A stretch of 64,000 nt of DNA from Paenalcaligenes faecalis (lineage in GTDB: Bacteria; Pseudomonadota; Gammaproteobacteria; Burkholderiales; Burkholderiaceae_B): assembly GCF_027557445.1 (NCBI RefSeq), contig NZ_CP106841.1, positions 978,001 to 1,042,000 on the forward strand, read 5' to 3'. Each line of letters opens with the position of its first letter. Position 1 is the stretch's first letter. Below are positions 19,569 to 28,335 of this stretch, one piece after another. The notes beneath the pieces were generated by a model. That model had not been told where the DNA came from. It did not search any database and worked only from the letters and a program-made list of their open reading frames with translations. The position numbers and the translations under genes are program-made.

Positions 19569-20762
19569 TTGCCTACTTCTTATCCAGTTTATTTGGATTA
19601 CGCGGCGACGACCCCCATCGATCCGCGTGTGCTAGAACAAATGATGCCCTGGCTGACGACTCATTTTGGGAATCCCGCATCAAATACACATGCGTATGGT
19701 TGGGATGCCGAAGAGGCCGTAGAAAAGGCTAGAGCGCAGGTGGCAGCCGTTATTGGGGCTCACCCCAAAGAAATCGTTTGGACGTCGGGGGCGACTGAGT
19801 CCAATAACTTAGCGATTAAAGGGGCTGCATTGGCCTATGCGGACAAAGGTAAGCATCTTATTACGGTCAATACCGAACACAAGGCGGTATTGGATACCTT
19901 TGCTTATTTGCAAACCCAAGGTTTTGAGGTGACTTATTTGCCTGTCAATGCCGAAGGTTTGATCTCCATTGAGCAGTTACGTGCGGCATTGCGCCCTGAT
20001 ACCACATTGGTTTCAGTTATGGCGGTGAATAATGAAATCGGTGTGGTGCAGGATTTGGCTGGGATTGCTGCCTTATGCGTTGAACATGATGTGTTGTTTC
20101 ATGTGGATGCGGCACAGGCGGTGGCTAAAGTCGATTTACATATAGATCGCATTCCTGTGGACTTAATGTCGTTTTCCGGCCATAAGGTATACGCACCTAA
20201 AGGGATAGGGGCGCTTTATGTGCGTCGTAAGCCACGTGTACGTTTGGCCGCGCAGATTCATGGTGGTGGACACGAAAGAGGATATCGGTCAGGCACATTA
20301 GCGACACATCAGATAGTAGGAATGGGTGCTGCTTTTGCTTTGGCTCAGTCTGAACAGTTAACAGAAACAGCCCGTGTTACGCAGTTGCAGCAACGCCTTT
20401 GGGCAGGGCTGACAGAGGCGTTGCCTGCTCTTTATTTAAATGGCTCAGCAGAACACCGCGTTCCCTACAATTTAAATATCAGTTTTGCGGGCATAGAGGG
20501 TGAGGCCTTAATGATGTCTTTGCAGCGCTTGGCAGTATCTAGTGGATCGGCGTGTTCATCGGCCAGTCTGGAGCCTTCGTATGTGTTGACGGCAATAGGA
20601 AGAGAGCCTCAATTAGCACATAGTGCTTTGCGAATTAGTTTGGGGCGTCAAACAACTGAAGCCGATATTGATGTCGCTTTGGACGAAATTATTACCCAAG
20701 TACGACGACTGCGTGAACTTTCCCCAGTGTGGGATAGTCAAACAAACACCTTAATAGCGTAG
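19569..20762 (+). CDS. iscS: Cysteine desulfurase IscS, C-terminally shortened
   Basis: PLP-dependent enzyme that removes sulfur from cysteine for Fe-S clusters and thiolated tRNAs. The PLP lysine in [12 protein letters not shown] and the active Cys loop [17 protein letters not shown] are intact. The start is taken as TTG 19569 because GGAG lies 6 bases upstream and the homologous start ([13 protein letters not shown]) fits; an earlier TTG at 19557 has no room for a binding site. The protein has 397 residues. It ends shortly after LRELSPVW, so the family tail of the type GVDLxxIxW that docks IscU is missing and replaced by about 9 unrelated residues. A divergent iscU follows 10 bases downstream. 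Confidence 0.92.
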   Translation: MPTSYPVYLDYAATTPIDPRVLEQMMPWLTTHFGNPASNTHAYGWDAEEAVEKARAQVAAVIGAHPKEIVWTSGATESNNLAIKGAALAYADKGKHLITVNTEHKAVLDTFAYLQTQGFEVTYLPVNAEGLISIEQLRAALRPDTTLVSVMAVNNEIGVVQDLAGIAALCVEHDVLFHVDAAQAVAKVDLHIDRIPVDLMSFSGHKVYAPKGIGALYVRRKPRVRLAAQIHGGGHERGYRSGTLATHQIVGMGAAFALAQSEQLTETARVTQLQQRLWAGLTEALPALYLNGSAEHRVPYNLNISFAGIEGEALMMSLQRLAVSSGSACSSASLEPSYVLTAIGREPQLAHSALRISLGRQTTEADIDVALDEIITQVRRLRELSPVWDSQTNTLIA

Positions 20763-20772
20763 GAAAAGAATC

Positions 20773-21165
20773 ATGGCTTATTCAACTGCTATTAATCAAC
20801 GTTTTATGCAGCCCCACTTTGCGGGGGATATTTCGGTTGATGCCGACCATATAGGTTATATGGCGACGGTAGGGGCTCAGCAACAAGGGGTGGTGTTGTC
20901 CGTGCTGGTGGCTGTGAATTTGGCTACGCAGCAGATTGATGCGGCGCAGTTTAAGGTCTACGGCTGTGGTGCGTGTATTGCTGTGGCAGACTTGCTATGC
21001 GAACGGTTAATTGGTTTAAGCTTAAAGCAGGTACAATCATTTAATACTCAGGACTTAGGGGCTGAACTGGATTTGCCAATGGTAAAGATGCATTGCACTT
21101 GGTTGGCAGCAGAGGCCCTAGAAAAAATGACTACAGATTGGCAGCTCGCCAATCCTATTGATTGA
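20773..21165 (+). CDS. iscU: Divergent IscU-like scaffold lacking the first cluster Cys
   Basis: Homologue of the Fe-S scaffold IscU, recognised from MAYS at the start, FKVYGCGACIA (second ligand Cys65) and the ELDLPMVKMHC segment with His107 and Cys108. The first ligand, which in E. coli is Cys37 in APACGDV, is Gln38 in AQQQGVV, and the stabilising Asp39 equivalent is Val40. The LPPVK chaperone motif is changed to LPMVK. Extra cysteines appear at positions 68 and 76. By family knowledge, loss of Cys37 and Asp39 should weaken cluster assembly or hold it stably. The gene has no frameshift and sits in the normal place between iscS and iscA, so it is probably expressed; whether it still builds clusters is uncertain. 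Confidence 0.8.
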   Translation: MAYSTAINQRFMQPHFAGDISVDADHIGYMATVGAQQQGVVLSVLVAVNLATQQIDAAQFKVYGCGACIAVADLLCERLIGLSLKQVQSFNTQDLGAELDLPMVKMHCTWLAAEALEKMTTDWQLANPID

Positions 21166-21174
21166 GAGGTTTTT

Positions 21175-21498
21175 ATGTCTATAACATTGACGGCTCAAGC
21201 GGCTGAACACATTACTAAGCACATGGCTAAACGAGGATCTGGTATTGGTTTGCGTTTGGGTGTGCGTTTAACAGGTTGTTCAGGTATGGCGTATCAGGTG
21301 GATTTTGTTGATGAAAGCAATGATACAGATCACGTTTTCAAAGACCAAGGGATTACTGTCTTTGTAGATCCTCGCAGTTTGCCTTTTGTAGATGGTACGC
21401 AGCTAGATTACACGCGCGAAGGATTAAACTCAGGATTTAAATTTAAAAATCCAAATGAGAAAGCGGCATGTGGGTGTGGCGAATCCTTTACCGTGTAA
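21175..21498 (+). CDS. iscA: Iron-sulfur cluster assembly protein IscA
   Basis: A-type carrier that passes Fe-S clusters to apo-proteins. The three invariant cysteines are present: Cys35 (GCSGM) and Cys99/Cys101 (ACGCGESF). 107 residues, as in E. coli. It begins 9 bases after iscU and is the last gene of the operon; a strong terminator follows where hscB, hscA and fdx usually stand. Confidence 0.94.
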   Translation: MSITLTAQAAEHITKHMAKRGSGIGLRLGVRLTGCSGMAYQVDFVDESNDTDHVFKDQGITVFVDPRSLPFVDGTQLDYTREGLNSGFKFKNPNEKAACGCGESFTV

Positions 21499-21523
21499 AA
21501 CAAAACCGCTAGTTTGATAAAGC

Positions 21524-21558
21524 AAAAGCCCGCTGTCGTGTGACGAGCGGGCTTTTTT
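21524..21558 (+). terminator. Terminator ending the isc operon
   Basis: AAAAGCCCGCT and AGCGGGCTTTTTT form an 11-bp stem with a GC-rich core and a T-run. A-runs on the left make it usable for the converging lysS as well. Confidence 0.9.
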
Positions 21559-21572
21559 GCGTGTTTTTGTTG

Positions 21573-23090
21573 CTATTCTGCGCGACGTAGGTGTGGGAAT
21601 AGAATGACATCACGGATGCTAGCGCTATCCGTAAGCAGCATAACTAAGCGGTCAATTCCTATACCACAACCGCCCGTAGGAGGCATGCCGTACTCTAAGG
21701 CGCGAATGTAATCGGCATCGTAGTACATGGCTTCTTCGTCTCCTGCATCTTTGGCTTCAACTTGGGCTAAGAAACGAGCGGCTTGGTCTTCGGGATCATT
21801 TAGCTCAGAAAAGCCGTTTGCTATTTCTCTGCCTGTGATGAAGAGTTCAAAGCGTTCCGTAATAGCCGTGTCATGATCAGAAGCGCGAGCTAACGGGGAT
21901 ACCTCAACAGGATAATCCACAATAAATGTAGGATGCCATAGTTTGGACTCTGCGGTTTCTTCAAATAACGCTAATTGTAATGCGCCTACACCAGCATGCA
22001 TAAATGCGGGAGCATCAATATCCACTTTTTTGCGTTTTAGTTCTTCACGTAGAAACGCAATGTCATTGAGCTGTTCTGTTGTGTAGTTAGGGAAATATTT
22101 TTGGATTGCTTCAACAATAGTTAAGCGATCAAAAGGTTGATCTAAGCGTAAATCTTGCTCTTGGTATTGAACGTGAGCTGAGCCACTGGCGGCAATTGCG
22201 GCTGCGCGAATTAGGTTTTCGGTGAAGTCCATTAACCAATGGTAGTCCGTGTATGCCGCGTAGAATTCCATCATGGTGAACTCAGGGTTGTGACGTGGGC
22301 TCACACCTTCATTGCGGAAGTTACGGTTAATCTCGAACACACGCTCGAAACCCCCTACGATCAAGCGTTTTAAATACAGCTCTGGGGCGATGCGCAAGTA
22401 CATTTCCATATCAAGCGCATTGTGATGGGTGATAAATGGCTTGGCTGCTGCGCCGCCTGGAATGGGGTGCAGCATAGGTGTTTCAACCTCTAGGAAATTT
22501 GCCTCAATCATGTGCTGACGGATGCTGTTGATGGCTTTGCTGCGAGCCAAAAAAGTAGCACGAGTTTCGTCATTCATAATTAAATCAACATAGCGTTGAC
22601 GGTAGCGAATCTCTTGGTCAGATAAACCATGAAACTTATCCGGCAACGGGCGCAGTGATTTGGTGAGTAGACGTAGCTGCGTAGCACGAATGGAAAGCTC
22701 GCCCTTATTGGTTTTAAATACCTCGCCACTAACAGCTAAAATATCACCGATATCCCACGTTTTAAACTGTTCGTAGAGCTCGTCGCCAAGCGCTTTTTTA
22801 TCCAAATAAATTTGAATGCGACCACTGCCGTCTTGTAGGGTAGCGAAGCTGGCTTTCCCCATGACGCGTTTTAACATCATGCGGCCTGCTACACGGGCTT
22901 GTTTGGGCTCAGCGGCTAGGCTTTCTTTGTCCATCGCATCGTACAGCGTATGGAGTTGGTCGGCTTGATGCTCAGGCTGAAAGTCATTAGGGTAGGCGTT
23001 ACCGTGTTCGCGTAAAGCGGTGAGTTTTGCTCGGCGTTCAGCGATGAGGTGGTTTTCGTCAACGTGGGTTGACTCAGTAATAGAAGTCAT
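21573..23090 (-). CDS. lysS: Lysyl-tRNA synthetase, class II
   Basis: Charges tRNA-Lys. The N-terminal OB-fold ([27 protein letters not shown] shortened) precedes a class II catalytic core with motif 2 ([18 protein letters not shown]) and motif 3 ([12 protein letters not shown]). The 505 residues match E. coli LysS. It is the last gene of a prfB-SDR-lysS unit; prfB-lysS is a classical pair, here with an extra gene in between. Confidence 0.96.
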   Translation of the reverse strand: MTSITESTHVDENHLIAERRAKLTALREHGNAYPNDFQPEHQADQLHTLYDAMDKESLAAEPKQARVAGRMMLKRVMGKASFATLQDGSGRIQIYLDKKALGDELYEQFKTWDIGDILAVSGEVFKTNKGELSIRATQLRLLTKSLRPLPDKFHGLSDQEIRYRQRYVDLIMNDETRATFLARSKAINSIRQHMIEANFLEVETPMLHPIPGGAAAKPFITHHNALDMEMYLRIAPELYLKRLIVGGFERVFEINRNFRNEGVSPRHNPEFTMMEFYAAYTDYHWLMDFTENLIRAAAIAASGSAHVQYQEQDLRLDQPFDRLTIVEAIQKYFPNYTTEQLNDIAFLREELKRKKVDIDAPAFMHAGVGALQLALFEETAESKLWHPTFIVDYPVEVSPLARASDHDTAITERFELFITGREIANGFSELNDPEDQAARFLAQVEAKDAGDEEAMYYDADYIRALEYGMPPTGGCGIGIDRLVMLLTDSASIRDVILFPHLRRAE

Positions 23091-23101
23091 GAGGCTAACA
23101 A

Positions 23102-23851
23102 TTAAAAATAATGGCGAATATCGTCAATGGTTTTTTGACCAAAGGCGTCATTCGTAAGATAACGGGCAATCTGTTCAGCTGTATAGGTGGCTGAAGCAAG
23201 TTGTTGATTCTGGTGTAGGCTAATAAAGCGCTCGCGATTCGGAAAATAATCGCTATCTGTTTGGCGTATAGAGGCTTGCATGTCTGTATCTATCACGCCA
23301 GGAGCTAGCGCAGCACTACGTACATTGGGCTGCTCAAGGGCTAGGGTCTGGGTGAAATAGTCAACGGCGGCCTTGGTGGCACCATAGACCCCCCAGCCGG
23401 GTACTGCACCGCGACCTGCTCCAGACGAAATGTTTAAAATGCGTCTATCCGCCTCAGGGGGGGTGTGAGCGAGAAAGCAAGCGCTTAGGCTCATTAAACT
23501 ACCAATGTTTAATTGTAGCGCTTGAGCGATTGCTTTTGGGTCGTCTAGCTGATGGGCCTGTGCCATAGGAGCCACAGTGCCAGCGTTATTAATTAAATAA
23601 TAGTGCGCTAGGTTTTGGTGTTGGGCGCATAGATCACTAAGTTGCTGGGTGGCAAGCTCAGTTCCCTGCGGGCGCGCTAAATCAGCGTTAATGTAGTGGT
23701 ATGTTGCATTAGCTTGGTGGCAAAGGGCGGCTAGCTCAGAATTATTGCTGCGTGCAATACTAACTAATAACGTATCTGGTTTGATCAGCTGTTTGGCTAA
23801 AGCAAAACCCAAGCCGCGAGATGCGCCGCTAATAATAATGAGTCGTTCCAT
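23102..23851 (-). CDS. Short-chain dehydrogenase/reductase
   Basis: NAD(P)-dependent oxidoreductase of the classical SDR type. The nucleotide-binding motif GASRGLG is at residues 9-15, NNAG lies near 89-92, and catalytic Ser (ISSGAG), Tyr and Lys (YGATK) follow. The overall pattern resembles sepiapterin/benzil reductase-like SDRs (PGVIDTDMQ in the C-terminal part). It lies 3 bases after prfB and 11 before lysS, so it is translated from the same mRNA. The substrate is unknown. Confidence 0.82.
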   Translation of the reverse strand: MERLIIISGASRGLGFALAKQLIKPDTLLVSIARSNNSELAALCHQANATYHYINADLARPQGTELATQQLSDLCAQHQNLAHYYLINNAGTVAPMAQAHQLDDPKAIAQALQLNIGSLMSLSACFLAHTPPEADRRILNISSGAGRGAVPGWGVYGATKAAVDYFTQTLALEQPNVRSAALAPGVIDTDMQASIRQTDSDYFPNRERFISLHQNQQLASATYTAEQIARYLTNDAFGQKTIDDIRHYF

Positions 23852-23854
23852 TCG

Positions 23855-24959
23855 TTATACCCCTTGTTTAAGGCTAGCTTGGATGAAAGGATCTAAGTCG
23901 CCGTCTAATACGCGTTGTGTGTTTGAAATCTCAACGTTCGTGCGCAAATCCTTGATGCGGCTTTGATCTAAAACATATGAGCGAATTTGATGGCCCCAGC
24001 CCACATCACTTTTTGAGTCTTCAAGCTTTTGTTGCTCTGCCATCCGTTGGCGAATCTCGAGCTCATAGAGGCGAGACTTTAGCATTTGCATGGCTTCAGC
24101 GCGGTTACGGTGTTGTGAACGGTCATTCTGACACTGTACAACAATCCCTGTAGGCATGTGAGTTAAGCGTACAGCAGAGTCTGTTTTGTTAACGTGCTGT
24201 CCACCTGCGCCGCTGGCTCGGTAAGTATCTACACGCAGATCCGCTGGGTTGACTTCAATCTCGAAAGAGTCATCGATCTCTGGATAAACAAAGACACTAC
24301 TAAACGAGGTGTGACGACCATTGGATGAGTCAAAGGGGCTTTTGCGAACCAAGCGGTGTACGCCTGTTTCAGTGCGTAATAAACCATAGGCATATTCGCC
24401 TTCGATTTTGATGGTGGCGGATTTGACGCCGGCTACCTCGCCATCAGACTGCTCTAGGACTTCGACTTTAAAGTCTTTGTGTTCTGCATAGCGGATATAT
24501 TGACGCAAAAGCATGGATGCCCAGTCTTGGGCCTCTGTGCCACCCGCACCTGCTTGGATATCCATAAAGCAATTCAAGCTGTCGGCTGGGTTGGAGAACA
24601 TCCGGCGGAATTCAAATTCCTCGATGCGTTTGCCAATAGTGGCACAGTCGGCCTCAATGGCGGCGATGGTGTCGTCGTCATCGTCCATTGCGGCAAGTTC
24701 AAACAGCTCTTTGGCGTCTTTTAGACTTTGTTCAATTTCATCTAAGCCATGAACAACGGTTTCTAGGCTTTTTTTCTCACGGCCTAATTCTTGGGCGTGT
24801 TCATGATCGTCCCAAATATTTGGGTTTTCAAACTCGGCATTGACAACGTATAAGCGATGCGCTTTTTCGTCGTAGTCAAAGATACCTCCGTAGTTCTACT
24901 GTGCGCTCAAGGTAGTCATCGAGCTGCGCTTCGAGCTGGTTAAGGCGTTCTGATTCCAT
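23855..24959 (-). CDS. prfB: Peptide chain release factor 2 with programmed +1 frameshift
   Basis: Terminates translation at UGA and UAA. The gene begins at ATG 24959 ([13 protein letters not shown]) and meets an in-frame UGA at 24876-24878 after codon 27. The sequence there is CTT TGA C preceded by GGAGGTAT, the conserved CUU-UGA shift site with an upstream Shine-Dalgarno-like element. A +1 shift continues into DYDEKAHR and the rest of the protein, giving about 367 residues. The GGQ motif (GAGGQHVNK) and the UGA-recognising SPF tripeptide (RKSPFDSS) are present. Low RF2 promotes the shift, so the factor regulates itself. Confidence 0.95.
24869..24892 (-). promoter_or_regulatory. prfB +1 recoding site
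   Basis: On the minus strand CGGAGGTATCTTTGAC combines an internal Shine-Dalgarno-like GGAGG, the CTT slip codon, the in-frame TGA and a following C, which weakens termination. All elements known from E. coli prfB are kept with the same spacing. Confidence 0.92.
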
Positions 24960-25077
24960 CTGCAATTCCTGTATTAGCGGTTTGATTCATTGACTTATTA
25001 GACTGATTTTAGCCAATTTTAACCTGTGTACAGAAAATGCCTACTTTTTTCACAAAAAACGCCCAATTATTCGTTAT

Positions 25078-26706
25078 TTATGCGGCATGTGAGATGGAGT
25101 TGAGGGGGCGATGGTGTTTTGCCTCGAAAAGCGCAACGACTTGATTGAGGCCGTGAACATGCTCTAGCTGGCTATGTGTACTGTGCACGGCTGAGTCCAC
25201 CACTTGCAAGTTTTGCGCTGTGATTTGATCTAAGGTGGTCATGGCAACCGTCACGTCTTCCACTTTGATTTTTTGCTCATTAAATGAGTGAGAAACGTCT
25301 TGCATGATATGCCTTACCTTGTCGATTGACTGTTGTATGGATTGAATCATGGCGCTGGTTTGATTGACCGAGTCATTACCAAGCTGGACTTGTTTTAGAC
25401 TGTTATTGATCAAGGTTTCAATATCATGAGAGGCTTGTGAAGAGCGTAATGCTAATTGACGTACCTCAGCTGCGACGACGGCAAAGCCTCGGCCCTCTGT
25501 GCCTGCGCGTGCAGCCTCTACGGCGGAGTTCAGGGCAAGAATGTTGGTTTGGAAGGCGATGTTTTGGATGAGCTCTGTGATGGCACTCATTTCTTTGGCG
25601 CTATTTTGAATAGAGCGCATGGTGTGCATCAAATTATTACTAAGAGTGGCTCCGTTTAAGCTGAGTGTAGCAGCCTCTTGGCTAAGCTCGGTGGCTAACT
25701 CTACATTCTGCGTTTCATTGAGAATGGTGTGGGCTAAGCTCTCACACGTTAGGCGAGTGCGATCTAAGTGTGTGGCTTGTTCAGAGCTGAAGTTTTTTAA
25801 TTCTTGATTACCAATGACTAACTGCTGAGAGGCGGTGTAAATGTCATGGCTGCGACGCTGTACTTCGTCCATCGCTTGTTGTAGGCCAAATCCAATGCCA
25901 TTTAAGGCTTGTAGCAATAGACCTAGCTCATCATCGCGCGTGTTTTCTATACGCGCCTGTAAATTGCCTGCCGCTAACTCTGTGGCAAGGGCTACGCCTT
26001 GATTAAGAGGGGTTTTGATGGATTTGTATAAGCCCCAGAGCCCAATCCCACTACCTAAAATCAGTGTAGCTAAAGCGAGTAAGGCAAAAGCAAAGGCGCG
26101 CTGACTGTCGTGGGTCGCTGCATTGAGCTCAATAAGTATGCGTTCAGATTGAGACTGGTCAATGCTTTGAATGAGTTGCGTGAGCTGTTGGCTCTGTTGT
26201 TGGTGAGCTTGGTTAAACAATAAGGCCTGAGCCATTAAGGTGTTGGGTAGGGCGACTCGAATGCCACCTTGACCGTCATCAAACTGGCCGCTAGCCGTGC
26301 TCATGGCTTCTTTTTGTACATCCGCTAAGGCTAAAGCTAGGGAGTGAGCCTCGGTGAAGTGTTGTTTTTCTAATGGATTGAGTGGGGCTTGCTCTATGCG
26401 TAAGCGGATGCTGCTGTCTGAATCAGACGCTGCGGTTAGCTGTTGGTATTCGCTTTGAAAGTGCTGTTGGAACTCGGGCTGTTCACTGGATACAAAAGCC
26501 ATGGCATTACGCGCCATGGCTTGAGTGATAGCATTAAACTCGTTCACAAGGCTTGAGACTTGAAATCGTGAGTCTTGTGCTTGCTGTAATTGGGTGATTG
26601 TACGTGTTAGGTTATTTAAGGCCCCAAACATAAGTAAGGCAAAAGCAAATAACAGTACAAAATAACCGATAAAGCCGGTTTTTAAGGTTAAGCGAGTTTT
26701 TTTCAT
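25078..26706 (-). CDS. Methyl-accepting chemotaxis protein
   Basis: Membrane chemoreceptor signalling to CheA/CheW. A transmembrane helix at about residues 12-32, a periplasmic mainly helical sensor domain of about 160 residues (probable four-helix bundle), a second membrane helix at about 203-225, a HAMP region (LATELAAGNLQARIENTRDDELG) and a signalling domain with the conserved tip NSAVEAARAGTEGRGFAVVAAEVR, shown here in short form as EAARAGTEGRGFAVVA. The C-terminus lacks a NWETF-type CheR-binding pentapeptide. No che genes are nearby. The ligand is unknown. Confidence 0.9.
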   Translation of the reverse strand: MKKTRLTLKTGFIGYFVLLFAFALLMFGALNNLTRTITQLQQAQDSRFQVSSLVNEFNAITQAMARNAMAFVSSEQPEFQQHFQSEYQQLTAASDSDSSIRLRIEQAPLNPLEKQHFTEAHSLALALADVQKEAMSTASGQFDDGQGGIRVALPNTLMAQALLFNQAHQQQSQQLTQLIQSIDQSQSERILIELNAATHDSQRAFAFALLALATLILGSGIGLWGLYKSIKTPLNQGVALATELAAGNLQARIENTRDDELGLLLQALNGIGFGLQQAMDEVQRRSHDIYTASQQLVIGNQELKNFSSEQATHLDRTRLTCESLAHTILNETQNVELATELSQEAATLSLNGATLSNNLMHTMRSIQNSAKEMSAITELIQNIAFQTNILALNSAVEAARAGTEGRGFAVVAAEVRQLALRSSQASHDIETLINNSLKQVQLGNDSVNQTSAMIQSIQQSIDKVRHIMQDVSHSFNEQKIKVEDVTVAMTTLDQITAQNLQVVDSAVHSTHSQLEHVHGLNQVVALFEAKHHRPLNSISHAA

Positions 26707-26809
26707 GAAGTGCCTGTGCGTATGCAGCGTGGTCTAAATAGACGGAGCAGTTACATAATGACACTTCGTTGTGACAGGTTTGTGTCAGGCTTTATTTTTA
26801 TATAATAAA

Positions 26810-27082
26810 TTAACGACGACGACGTGGCGCAGAGGATTGGCCGGTAGGCTGATTGTTGCGTTTAGGTAAATGACGGAATGTGATACGGCCTTTACTTAGG
26901 TCGTAAGGTGACATTTCTAGGGTTACTTGATCGCCAGCTAGAATGCGAATATGGTGTTTACGCATTTTGCCGCCTGTGTAAGCGATCACAGGGTGACCAT
27001 TTTCAAGCGTAACGCGAAAACGGGAGTCAGGTAAAACTTCGGTAACGGAGCCTTGCATTTCAAGTAATTCTTCTTTTGACAT
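26810..27082 (-). CDS. infA: Translation initiation factor IF-1 with basic C-terminal tail
   Basis: S1/OB-fold protein that binds the ribosomal A site during initiation. [11 protein letters not shown] and the motif [11 protein letters not shown] are characteristic. ATG 27082 is chosen with AGGTCC and AAAAGGAC upstream; the longer in-frame reading from 27130 adds 16 residues unlike the family. With 90 residues it is about 18 longer than standard IF-1 because of a tail rich in Arg, Asn and Pro ending RRRR. Such tails occur in betaproteobacterial second copies of infA; another copy in the ribosomal protein operon is likely. Confidence 0.92.
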   Translation of the reverse strand: MSKEELLEMQGSVTEVLPDSRFRVTLENGHPVIAYTGGKMRKHHIRILAGDQVTLEMSPYDLSKGRITFRHLPKRNNQPTGQSSAPRRRR

Positions 27083-27420
27083 ATAGAGGTCCTTTTGGTT
27101 ATTAGTAGCGCATGATGTTTGTGTGCACAAACGATGAAACAGTGCGGGTTCGCGCAGATAAACAGGCCGCGATAGAGAAATAGGGATATAAATCCCAGCG
27201 CATAGGTGCGTGGAAAAGATAAAGGCGTAGGTGTAAACCTAGTAGAGCGCGCGATTGACTTTTATCGCATTTTTATAGCTTACAGGAAAAATCTTTTTGT
27301 GTCAATGGTTTACGTGATTTATATCAGTTAATAGCTAGGTTTAGTACTGCCTTTTCTATATAATTTTGACTTTTATATAGATGAATAATTGTCATTAATG
27401 CCACTCTAAAGGAATGCGGT
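27083..27420. other. Divergent intergenic region infA / EamA transporter
   Basis: A 338-base gap without a gene holds the promoters of infA (minus) and the transporter gene (plus). An inverted repeat GTTTGTG-TG-CACAAAC is at 27117-27132. TATAAT at 27359-27364 is a possible -10 box for the transporter, with only a weak -35 box. The part 27270-27400 is AT-rich. Confidence 0.35.
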
Positions 27421-28335
27421 ATGAGTCAAAAATTAACGCCCTCGGCGGTATTGTTGTTGGTTATACCGACGTTTTTATGGGCAGGTAATGCCATTGTGGG
27501 TCGCGTAATTAGCGAAATGGTGCCGCCTATTACATTGAACTTTATTCGCTGGACAATTGCTTTCTTTATTTTGGCGGCGTTTGGTGGGCAAGTTTTGCGC
27601 AAAGGAAGCGCCTTATGGCGTAATTGGCGTCACTATGCCATGTTGGGTTTGTTGGGGATTGGCATGTATAACGCTTTGCAATATATGGCGCTACATAGTT
27701 CTACCCCAATTAACGTGACCTTGGTTAATGCCAGTATGCCTATTTGGATGCTCTTGGTAGGGCGCCTATTTTTTGGGGCAGCGGTGAGTGTCAAGCAGCT
27801 AGCGGGGGCATTACTTTCTCTGATGGGGGTCGCCATTATTTTGATTCGAGGCGAAATCACTGAGCTGGTTCACTTTCGCTTTGTGATCGGTGACATTTAT
27901 ATGGTGATCGCAACGATCGCTTGGGCTTTTTATAGTTGGCTTTTAAGTCAGGATAAGCATGAGCCCGAAATTAAACAGAATTGGTCTACGCTGTTGTTAG
28001 CCCAAGTCACCTTTGGTTTGATGTGGTCAGGGGTCTTTGCCGGGGGTGAGTGGGCGCTAACAGATTGGCATATTGAGTGGAGCTGGGGCTTGGTCGCAGC
28101 AATGCTTTATGTTTCCATTGGACCCGCAATTATCGCCTTTAGATGTTGGGGCTTAGGCGTACAGCGTGTGGGACCAGCAATGGCGGGCTTTTTTGCTAAT
28201 TTAATGCCTTTGTTTGCTGCGATTTTATCTATTATCTTTTTAGATCAAGCCCCAGAAATTTATCATGGAGTCGCGTTTGCACTGATTGTGGGTGGAATTG
28301 TGTACTCATCACGTAGCTCAGTGGCAAAGGCATAG
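27421..28335 (+). CDS. EamA/DMT-family transporter
   Basis: Inner-membrane metabolite exporter of the drug/metabolite transporter superfamily with ten predicted hydrophobic segments in two EamA repeats (residues about 10-140 and 155-295). The family start (PTFLWAGNAIVGR) and the central FYSWLLSQ stretch fit. The substrate is unknown. Its last 73 bases overlap the 3' end of recJ on the other strand. Confidence 0.85.
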   Translation: MSQKLTPSAVLLLVIPTFLWAGNAIVGRVISEMVPPITLNFIRWTIAFFILAAFGGQVLRKGSALWRNWRHYAMLGLLGIGMYNALQYMALHSSTPINVTLVNASMPIWMLLVGRLFFGAAVSVKQLAGALLSLMGVAIILIRGEITELVHFRFVIGDIYMVIATIAWAFYSWLLSQDKHEPEIKQNWSTLLLAQVTFGLMWSGVFAGGEWALTDWHIEWSWGLVAAMLYVSIGPAIIAFRCWGLGVQRVGPAMAGFFANLMPLFAAILSIIFLDQAPEIYHGVAFALIVGGIVYSSRSSVAKA

